Of a stretch of 64,000 nt of DNA, positions 55,301 to 64,000 are shown in pieces. Position 1 is the first letter of the stretch; every line of letters starts with the position of its first letter. A program made the position numbers and the translations under genes. The notes below the pieces were generated by a model. It was not told where the DNA came from and made no database searches. It saw only the letters and a program-made list of their open reading frames with translations. Source of the stretch: Streptomyces sioyaensis (GTDB lineage: Bacteria; Actinomycetota; Actinomycetes; Streptomycetales; Streptomycetaceae); contig NZ_SDIF01000023.1 of NCBI RefSeq assembly GCF_004122735.1, forward strand, positions 1 through 64,000. Reading direction: 5' to 3'.

Positions 55301-55470
55301 GACACGCCGGGCAGGTGCCGGCGCAGGTCGGTCACGTCCGCGTCGGGGGTGTCGCACAGCACGACCAGCCGCCGGTTTCCGGGGGGCGCGGTGCGCCCTC
55401 GCGCCGGTGCGTCGCGCCATGCCGGCACACGAAGGATGTTTCTGCTCACGTTCATTCCGTTCCAGGTCAC
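31393..55470 (-). CDS. mgsF: Trans-AT PKS, giant central protein (modules 3b to 9a)
   Basis: About 8025 aa from GTG at 55470; ATG at 55455 is an alternative with GGAACGGA upstream. Domain order with approximate residues: KR3 (15-395), ACP3 (435-515); KS4 (550-980), ACP4 (1170-1245); KS5 (1265-1675), DH5 (1837-2103), KR5 (2105-2535), cMT5 (2625-2940), ACP5 (2995-3070); KS6 (3120-3555), KR6 (3800-4235), cMT6 (4330-4625), ACP6 (4665-4740); KS7 (4770-5190), ACP7 (5367-5443); KS8 (5500-5925), DH8 (6113-6380), KR8 (6393-6807), ACP8a (6827-6903), ACP8b (6940-7013); KS9 (7055-7493), DH9 (7677-7970); C-terminal docking helix (LLDLIEAIGRREMSADEFKRSLA). No AT domain occurs anywhere. It begins with a KR, so it finishes a module whose KS ends the upstream protein. 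It lies 45 bases after that gene and overlaps the next by ATGA. Details are given in the module entries. Confidence 0.93.
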   Translation of the reverse strand: MTWNGMNVSRNILRVPAWRDAPARGRTAPPGNRRLVVLCDTPDADVTDLRRHLPGVSVARVDSCGDGPAAAYEHAATLLLGELQRLLNQPAGGPRSVQVVCQEGTPYGYAGLIGMLRTAAQEDPALHGQLIEFTQRPSGEELAGVLRAESGQAEDHVRYTGGRRQVRAWAAAPRAAAPPPAWKADGVYLISGGAGGVGRLVAADIARHAPGARVVLCGRSPAALGPGQPGPGTEYRRVDVADAAAVAELVNSLVRTYGRLDGVVHAAGLISDDYVIRKSHQDAQQVLAPKAAGLVNLDEATRRLPLDFLAAFSSGAGTLGNPGQADYAAANGFLDAYLTHRAGLAAAGERHGASVSIGWPLWQDGGMSVPAEDVPALTARFGRPLGTDTALRALHGALALGTPHLLVMDEETGVDEESGVDEEGPQEAETQRTGPAELRARVVPLLKELIAETVRLDPARLDAAAPLDGFGIDSLAVTRLNRRFAQWFGALPKTVLYQYPTLNDLAGHLAEQHADGCRRWLGDVPDVAADPAGTPATAAAPLKTRPRPADADEPIAIIGLSGRYPDAPTLEAFWENLRAGRESVREVPAERWSLDGFFEPDPQRAVQQGASYSKWGAFLDDFARFDAAFFGIAPRDAADMDPQERLFVESAWSVLEDAGYTRQRLAEQHASSVGVFAGITKTGFDRHRPPATDGLPPAPRTSFGSLANRVSYLLDLHGPSMPIDTMCSSSLTAIHEACEHLRHGACELAIAGGVNLYLHPSSYVELCRSRMLATDGHCRSFGAGGDGFLPGEGVGTVLLKPLSAAEADGDPIHAVIVGSAINHGGRTNGYTVPNPRAQAALIRDALDRAGVSAAGIGYIEAHGTGTRLGDPVEIDGLTQAFAPDTGESGACALGSVKSNIGHLEAAAGIAGLTKAVLQLRHGEFAPTLHAERTNPDIDFAATPFTLQTGGAPWARPADGGPRMAGISSFGAGGANAHVIVAEYQGTTTAPAPSARPVLLPLSARTTEDLHARAAQLSDLLRNGAPVDLPAVAATLQTGREEMDERVCFVASTPREWLDQLDAFLADSEAEGPWSRGRVRATRETLAALAEKDELRELVARWLNRGDWNDLAAFWAKGMPLDWTRLHTGADTPARVHLPAYPFAGRQFWFGPVGSEHPATTPVAAPPRATAAGAADVERILLDALAAALQMPVAEIERRRPFADYGLDSILGVNLVHTLNTALGTALETTDLFDHGTVERLHAFLVGTYGDVLHAPVSPAAVAPAPDDDAIAVVGMAARYADAEDPRALWDHLMAGHDLVEPVTRWPLGQDVTCRSGSFVRGIDQFDPVFFAISGVEATTMDPQQRIFLEQCWNALEDAGYTGERLANRNCGVYAGCYAGDYHDQLDARPPAQALWGTMGSVVASRIAYHLDLKGPALTTDTSCSSSLVSLHLACRDLLSGDADMAISGGVFIQTTPRLYESATRAGMLSPSGRCHSFDARADGFVPGEGAGAVVLKRLADARRDGDHIYGVVRGSGINQDGTTNGITAPSAASQEQLLRDVHARSGIEPGGIQLVEAHGTGTQLGDPIEFRALTRAFEDAPAGSAVLGSIKTNIGHTQFAAGIAGVIKALLALEHRQIPPSLHFLEANRGVVLDGSPFTVTTAPQPWTAPARGPRRAAVSSFGASGTNAHVVLEEHLAPRTTGADGEHAYLLSARTPAALRAVAERLLAHLDREPGLPADAVAFSLAAGRSHFAHRLAVVAAGLPDLAARLRSWLSGTAGDTVLQGETAADPRRVGGVRALAPAALAAAYVRGEADRFADSFASVSRRQVPLPTYPFERQRYWTDTTDTTDTGESQGREDTDEAAYRLRLGGEEFFLADHHVNGRAVLPGVLSLEVARRAVTGSSFAPVGLRDVVWPEPFPVGDGGAELRVDRDGGAFRVLRDGSAVHAQGRIATPGRPVPTSLDALRARCGRRTLSRSQCRAALDAVGIRHGDRLRAIDSLAVGDGEVLARLVLPDGARDGAFALHPAMLDSAVQAVVGLYGDATGTLGDQRGAPALPFALDAADFFAPTTERMWAHLRHTEGYTPSADRDVTKVDIDVYDDDGQLTASLRGYAFRRMTAPSGAAPRATLLAPVWDALPVAPAAPWPHPRTRVVLLGGTPEERDGLRRRYPDATVLDAHADEPVDRLAARLPAGTEHVFWLAPTGPTGAPAAARNDGTIAVFRLVKALLADGADAREMGLTLVTRQARLLPGDTGADPAHAGVHGLAGTLAKEYPHWRIRVADVEADAAVPWPALLALPTDPRGETLAHRHGEWYRLRLLETDGAGAAAAPREPGGVIVAIGGAGGIGTVWTEHMMRRHGARVVWIGRRPLDAAIAAQQEALAAHGPKPDYVQADATDPDALRRACDEVVRRHGPVRGVLHTAIVLGDQTLARMDEDRFRTTYAAKADIAANLADAFAGQPLDFVAFFSSMQAFFKAPGQANYAAGCTFADAYAEHLSTRLDCPVKVMNWGYWAGVGVVTADGYRQRMAQLGLGSIEPDEGMAAFDTLLASPYPQLALLKATDTRSIDGLHDDDALTHPAVTTPSLISALGEDCPDRRAEIAQLREKAGGHAGAMQDALVRITWALLQSLGLFRDGRAATAAEWRAVGGIEDRYERWTEHTLAVLADAGHLRREGEDTYSALDTRTGSLDDAWADWDRARQQWLADAAKRPQAILVDTTLRAMTGILTGRRPATDVMFPNASLELVEAVYKNNPVADYFNDVLADTLVAYLERRLADDPSARLRILEIGAGTGGTSATVLRRLRPWARHIEKYTYTDISKAFLLYGQREYGEIAPYLDTRLFNAEKPLAGQEVDPGEYDVVIATNVLHATRNIRRTLRNAKAAARPNALLLLNELSDNILFSHLTFGLLDGWWLYDDPAPRIPGSPGLAPESWRRVLGEVGFRAAFVAAEGADDLGQQVIVAESDGAIRQPRPDGESAFRGTLPEAGPRAAEPQLPAPTPDPVAADGAGDDELLADLARDHFRTLVADTLQLPVADIRADVPFDRYGIDSILVVQLTEAVRKGLDNVGSTLFFEVRTVDGLVRHFLRTQPDALAALVGLSGARAALTDEQLAHEQLAPAAEPEPAPVIAAEPPGAEQGMAIAIVGMAGRYPGAPDLDTFWANLLAGRDSITEIPAGRWDHSRYYDARRGVPGRTYSKWGGFLDGIDEFDPLFFGISPKAASMMDPQERLFLQCAHTTLEDAGYTRGALRAAARARVAEDAGDIGVFAGAMYSEYQLYGAEHGVRGEPVVVPGSLASIANRVSYFLDASGPSVTVDTMCASALSAIHLACAALQRGECGVALAGGVNLSVHPGKYLMIGEGQFASSDGRCRSFGEGGDGYVPGEGVGAVLLRPLADAVADGDRILGVIRGTAVNHGGHTHGFTVPNPLAQAAVIRSAWRRGGVDPRDIGCIEAHGTGTSLGDPIEIAGLNAAFAEFTGARNFCAIGSAKSNIGHLESAAGIAGLAKLLLQMRHGTLVPSLHAERVNPNIDFADSPFVLQREAAPWPRTGTRPRLGGLSSFGAGGSNAHVVVEEYVEEHAGKDLGPEAPAHRGETVVVVLSAFDEERLRESAGRLRDALRKEGWSSADLPDIAYTLQVGREAMTARFAVVAGTLPALVDALDACALGSTLPAGAYLDAGGDRGGAVKDFLTDEDFQETVVRWARRGKSAPLAEAWTSGLAVDWARLHTEGPKPRKVALPGYPFARERYWYTDGLPEPAEIPATFGNAARQPAAPTPATEAAPSTTSAVPAPPPAVQATPATTSTVPARPARPADSYELPAGDLTLHPVWEPVRLLRGGPYPSAASRVVAIGLEPDALAELTARRPQTVVLDTAASSAEEVRDELAALGDFDHVVMQFPTAAAAHGAEAQISTQRTAIRSMFRVLKALALTRDEQRLGLTLLTSGAFDAGGSGTADPAQASLHGLLGGLAKEQPHWRIRAVDLADGEPFVADEVFALPADRRAHPLVRRGGQWLRRQLLPVAATEPPAEPVLRRDGVYVLIGGAGDLGVLLSEYLVRQHDAHVVWVGRRAEDEDIRAKAAQVAAGGRSPVYLSADASDPGALARMRDDVVRRYGRIDGVVHLAMVFSHTPLARMTEHELEATLAAKVDPCVHFADVFAGHGLDFVLLISSLVSFIRNSHQAHYSAACAFEDARAAALREALDCRVKVVNWGYWGNVPDELLRDVTSMGLAPIVPATAMDALERLLAGPLHQIGFMRLGRPLPVEGVLTAETLTPQAHGAAARDGAAALALPTGLAAYHESPVPGEIDAFLLRRLAAELRRAGLEEPRHGLAEWKERQGVDARFDGWLSATLHALAEHELIDGQGRWSTGAPTARDADACRADWTAHTPRWAGANPDLRAPLNLLDQTLPALADILCGRVRATDVLFPRGGFSLVEGVYRDNRVAAHFNAVLAEHVAAFLRARRDAEPGARLRLLEIGAGTGGTTGPVLDRLAREGVDLAEYCFTDLSPAFLQNAEDTFGPGRDHLTYRIFDAARPPHTQGLDTGAFDVVIAANVLHATDNIRPALRHAKALLRGNGLLALNEISGFYLVNHLTFGLLDGWWLYDDAELRVPGSPALSPAAWQLVLEQEGFTGIRHPARDALALGQQVVVAHSDGLARSPRLLSGTPEMSSPSSRPSAETAAPAPASASVRTVTDVVLAALADALRMPADRIGPDRAFADYGLDSIVGVRFVQRLNEELGTDLPTTVVFDYRSVAQLAAHIAESHRPQPAPAAAAPVPAPDAAGAPDRPEGREPIAIVGISGRFAQSADTDALWQHLAAGRDLVGPVERWDLSGYSQDQLSCRAGSFLDGIDRFDARFFNLTGLEATYTDPQQRLFLEQAWTAIEDAGYAGSALDGRRCGVYAGCTGGDYPQWFEDAPPAQAAWGNAPSVVPARIAYHLNLQGPAIAVDTACSSSLVAVHLACQGLWSGETDMALAGGVSVQTTPDTYLAAGRGGMLSPTGKCHTFDAAADGFVPGEGVGVVVLRRLSDALADGDHIHAVIRGSAVNQDGATNGITAPSALSQERLIRQVHTEFGIDPAEIGMVEAHGTGTQLGDPIECQALVGAFGTAGGSDTCALGSIKTNLGHTTSAAGVASLLKVVLALRHGQIPPSLHHYETNPAIRLTESPFHVNTTLRPWQPNGQGKRVAALSAFGFSGTNGHLVVENAPARDGRRQAEGELLFVLSAQQPEALHHRAEDLLAYLRRTPDAALGDVSYTLAAGRDHFTHRAAFVAADREALVQQLAAWLADGRGDSADGRGDSAPERARARYLNGEEVDFAPLFSGLDVRRTPLPTYPFQRKSYWPTAAAPGRRHQAPEAANGRAARSAEPAPSPEPVRPAPAQRTPDTDEATVRYQAGELLLAELSRVLMMEPDEIDPQASFSDYGVDSILSVKLVAAVNHAFAVDLPSTALFQHSSLDRLTDHLVTRYGPQLRPSGALRGPAAEAVAPAAPVGSAAAAPAVPASVPASLPAPADEPDAPVVPNSPADDGIAVVGIAARFAQSPDAAALWAHLAAGDDLVGEVTRWDLDEELGAGAARQYGSFVDDIERFDAWFFRMSGKEATYTDPQQRIFLEECWHALEDAGYAGERLDGRGCGVYVGGAPSDYQQLIGDDAPPQTLWGNISSVIASRISYFLDLQGAALAVDTACSSSLVAIHQACQDLRLGNTSMALAGGVFVQSTPTFYRSAVRANMLSARGRCHTFDERADGFVPGEGAGVVVLKRLADALRDGDQVYGVIRGSGMNQDGTTNGLTAPSAGSQERLLRGVHEGAGVDPAGIQLIEAHGTGTPLGDPIEFEALRAAFGDVPEGGCALGSVKTSLGHTQFAAGVAGVIKVLLALRNEQLPPSLHFRRANPAITLEGSPFYVNTELRPWPAPADGPRRAGVSSFGAAGTNAHALIEQAPAVRTAGHGPRHAWLIVLSAQDDAGRRAQAERLLDHALAHEDLDLGDVAYTLATGRRHCSHRWAGVATDREQLVAALRTWLRDGRAEGVVTGEAPDGHRRQDPAEDARAGRLMTEPDRHDSLTELAGLFAQGHDPGFAPLFADGGFRIVSLPAYPFAGERYWVGSRPAAPAAPLASAPVRAPVPVAAPSPLEGRRLTGDPGSSSFAVELTGREFFLDDHRVRNVPVLPGVAYLELAYAAARAEGVDAANARLRNVVWSRPARITGPTAVEIALRPGEDDALTYEITTAADGEQPVVHGQGRIERCGTPSPARLDIAALRARCDVRTLEHDDCYRLFDRMGIGYGPAMRGIRRIHVGAGLAVARLSLPQAARDGADWDLHPSMLDAAVQATLGLSLAEDTDTVEPALPFVLEEVQLLAPSPSGGWAVVRPAAGDGGGAVRRVDIELCDDDGNVCVRLLGFTARVLSAGDDNAGGENTGGATLTLMRAGWRPAEPTRASRPPVRYEVLLGGLVGTDPAAVRDGLGVPCTALPADGDPARCFTRQAETVLARLQQLVPATRDGQVLLQVVVSADGENRVLAGLGGLLRTARMEHPKLLTQLVEVETPVDAATLCERLRRDAASPDDVAVRYSGGQRRVPQWTAVADAPPARPWKAGGVYLLTGGAGGLGALFAREIARRAPGAALVLCGRSPEGPAQRELLRELVDLGASAAYRTLDVAERDAVTACVQGIVAEHGRLDGVVHTAGVVRDGYLARKSAEELREVLAAKVAGFVHLDEATAALDLDCFIGFSSLSAYGNQGQGDYAAANAFMDAYAGLRHERVARGERRGRTLVVGWPLWADGGMTVDAATERRLHDSVGMVPMRAAHGVEALERAYGTGDPHVLAVFGDRARLDATLLAAPEATGAVPAVTAPDRATLHAKVLGRALGHACAVLGVPAEELDGAVQLSEYGFDPVSLIGFAGRLTTEFGLPPVPKPFPEHLTLGEVVDHLLDNHPHHFGTVPPAPAPERSAGPESAAAPVATAGREQRHKALLKKLIARVSDLLDVPAERITGTAEMTRYGFDSLSFIGFANALNAEFGLSLAPTLFFENPTLDGVVDHLLDHHADRVADTAGQQQEPRAAVVPAALEPATADTTASRTDAPGNEPIAVIGISGRFPMADDLDAFWENLSEGRDCTREVPADRWDWRAHYGDPVKEPNTSNVTSGGFMDGVGDFDPLFFDISPKEAELMDPQQRLLLMYVWKALEDAGYSADALAGTNTALIAGTTSTGYSTLVTRYSPMIEGYDITGAAPSMGPNRMSYFLDLHGPSEPVDTACSSALVALHRAVQAIRDGQSDLAIAGGVNTMVSVDGHISISKAGMLSPEGRCKTFSDRADGYARGEGVGMLVLKSLSAAERDGDHVYGVIRATAENHGGRGSSLTAPNPKAQAALLREAYGKAGIDPRTVGYIEAHGTGTKLGDPVEINGLKAAFRELYEEHGAVVEEAHCGIGSVKTNIGHLELAAGVAGVIKVLLQMRHRTLVKSLHCDTVNPYIDLDGSPFHLVREQQPWPAPRDAEGRELPRRAGVSSFGFGGVNAHVVLEEYVPRPAPEPDRAPTAPVPVVLSATHPDVLCELAERWVDALRRGDYDDTDMASIAYTTQTGRTHMTERLACLARTAGELREALESWLRGEPAADVFRGKVPRGVDLPDAPAGFGPHDDHDSAGRHDRSRLLQAWVNGAPFDWDRLHTGRRPRRISLPTYPFRLRRYWVDTSRPANGTRTEALHPLVHTNTSDLNEHRYTSHFTGREFFLADHRVRAQVMETVSGWRPGRRPTAYDVRADAVPVLPAVAYLEMARAAAVQAAGGHERAWSLKLASWLRPLTVEKATDVHTALTTRAGGGLSYEVYAVDEDGARVTFGRGQLRRATPVPAERLDLAALRAQCDGPVLDNEACYARFTGIGMAYGPALRGIERLHTGSRQSVARLKLPAAASRESGHVLNPGMLDAALQATVGLFVDDPGTPRTALPFALGELEVLRAVPATGWVVVRFAEDDHVGAVRRLDLDLCDDDGEVCVRLRGFSVRTLGGSESTGDSEPTRPAEQAPEPPSGSDDAYLLDLIEAIGRREMSADEFKRSLA
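34430..38970 (-). other. PKS module 8: KS-DH-KR-ACP-ACP, first ACP lacks the serine
   Basis: KS8 has TACSSSLVAIH and HGTGT. DH8 has DHRVRNVPVLPG: the His is present but the motif Gly is Asn; MLDAAVQ is intact. KR8 has GVYLLTGGAGGLG, AAG-type VVRDGY and FSSLSAYGNQGQGDYAAAN. Two ACPs follow. ACP8b has the normal YGFDSLSFIGFA (about 34540). ACP8a reads YGFDPVSLIGFA, with Pro (codon 34870-34872, residue about 6867) where the phosphopantetheine Ser should be. Expected outcome: the C6-C7 alkene. Confidence 0.88.
39140..41165 (-). other. PKS module 7: KS-ACP only
   Basis: KS7 has TACSSSLVAVH (40665-40710), EAHGTGTQLGDP and TNLGHT. The linker leads directly to ACP7 (YGVDSILSVKLV near 39270). The beta-carbon would stay a ketone at C9, yet migrastatin-type products carry a C9 hydroxyl, so a KR from elsewhere would have to act if the product is of that type. 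Confidence 0.87.
41250..46115 (-). other. PKS module 6: KS-KR-cMT-ACP
   Basis: KS6 has TMCASALSAIH (45555-45590), HGTGT and SNIGHLE. KR6 has GVYVLIGGAGDLG and ISSLVSFIRNSHQAHYSAAC. Its stereo motif reads AMVFSHTPL and lacks the aspartate found in all the other KRs here, which suggests the opposite (A-type) hydroxyl. cMT6 has RLLEIGAGTGGTTGPVL near 42110. ACP6 has YGLDSIVGVRF near 41380. Expected outcome: alpha-methyl, beta-hydroxyl (C10 methyl, C11 oxygen, the lactonising oxygen in iso-migrastatin). Confidence 0.9.
46260..51680 (-). other. PKS module 5: KS-DH-KR-cMT-ACP
   Basis: KS5 has TSCSSSLVSLH and HGTGT. DH5 has DHHVNGRAVLPG (about 49880) and MLDSAVQ. KR5 has VIVAIGGAGGIG and FFSSMQAFFKAPGQANYAAG, with Cys after it where most KRs have Asn. 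The methyltransferase has RILEIGAGTGGTSATVL (about 47150) and VIATNVLHATRNI. ACP5 has YGIDSILVVQL (about 46390). The expected outcome is an alpha-methyl alkene (C12-C13). Confidence 0.9.
51740..53820 (-). other. PKS module 4: KS-ACP only
   Basis: KS4 has TMCSSSLTAIH (53265-53305), EAHGTGTRLGDP and SNIGHLE, so it should condense. About 560 bases of ordinary post-KS linker lead directly to ACP4 (YGLDSILGVNLV near 51850). With no KR, DH or cMT, the beta-ketone is kept, as expected for the C15 ketone, but the C14 methyl of migrastatin-type products is not explained locally. Confidence 0.87.
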
Positions 55471-55515
55471 GGGGCGGCCGGGCCACCCGGTCCAGGGAGG
55501 AGGCAGGGGGAAGCG

Positions 55516-64000
<8,485 letters not shown>

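Overview
The window is GC-rich DNA with strong third-position GC bias, frequent GTG starts and families typical of Streptomyces: DUF2277 and DUF6296 proteins, an F420-type nitroreductase, a class F sortase, a Mut7-C protein and a hydroxymethylbilane synthase. I read it as a Streptomyces chromosome segment. It has two parts.

Left part (about 1-19.6 kb): ordinary chromosomal genes on both strands, many separated by short tandem repeats. In order: a DUF2079 membrane protein, a MmcQ/YjbR protein, three small or hypothetical genes, hemC, a maleylpyruvate-isomerase/DinB-like protein, a class F sortase beside a repetitive anchored protein, a Mut7-C protein, a GNAT-AAA fusion, a decayed GH19 chitinase, an Asp/Glu racemase, small hypotheticals, a VOC protein, a lipoprotein, a coupled set ending in AlkB, DUF2277, a Tat-exported EEP-family protein and a flavin reductase. 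Two convergent gene pairs share clear hairpin terminators. The first 365 bases carry a perfect 44-bp inverted repeat that begins at base 1.

Right part (about 19.7-64 kb, all on the minus strand, read right to left): most of a trans-AT (AT-less) type I polyketide synthase cluster. Three PKS proteins (the first runs off the right edge; the second is about 8025 aa; the third ends in a thioesterase) are followed by a stand-alone AT-ER fusion, an MDR enoyl reductase, a methyltransferase and a cytochrome P450. I count ten extension modules. Module 2 is KS-B-ACP, where B is a double-hotdog domain without the dehydratase histidine. That is the signature of the chain-branching module that builds the glutarimide ring. 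Downstream module content follows the backbone of the iso-migrastatin/migrastatin/lactimidomycin family almost position by position: KR in M3 (C17), no reduction in M4 (C15 ketone), DH-KR-cMT in M5 (C12-C13 methyl alkene), KR-cMT in M6 (C11 oxygen, C10 methyl), DH-KR in M8 (C6-C7 alkene), DH-KR-ACP-TE in M10 (C2-C3 enoate, macrolactonisation). Having a reductase, an O-methyltransferase and a P450 together points to the iso-migrastatin (mgs) branch rather than lactimidomycin, which is known to use only a P450. The starter genes (amidotransferase, discrete ACP, malonyl-ACP decarboxylase) should lie beyond the right edge.

The cluster type is therefore probably known. The parts that deserve a second look are its departures from collinearity and its sequence oddities: a first tandem ACP whose attachment serine is proline, a dehydratase with a 24-residue insertion inside its catalytic motif, modules missing KR or cMT domains the predicted product needs, two modules split across proteins, and a roughly 650-bp nearly identical block shared by the KS9 and KS10 regions. 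No tRNA, rRNA, CRISPR array, transposase or integrase was recognised.
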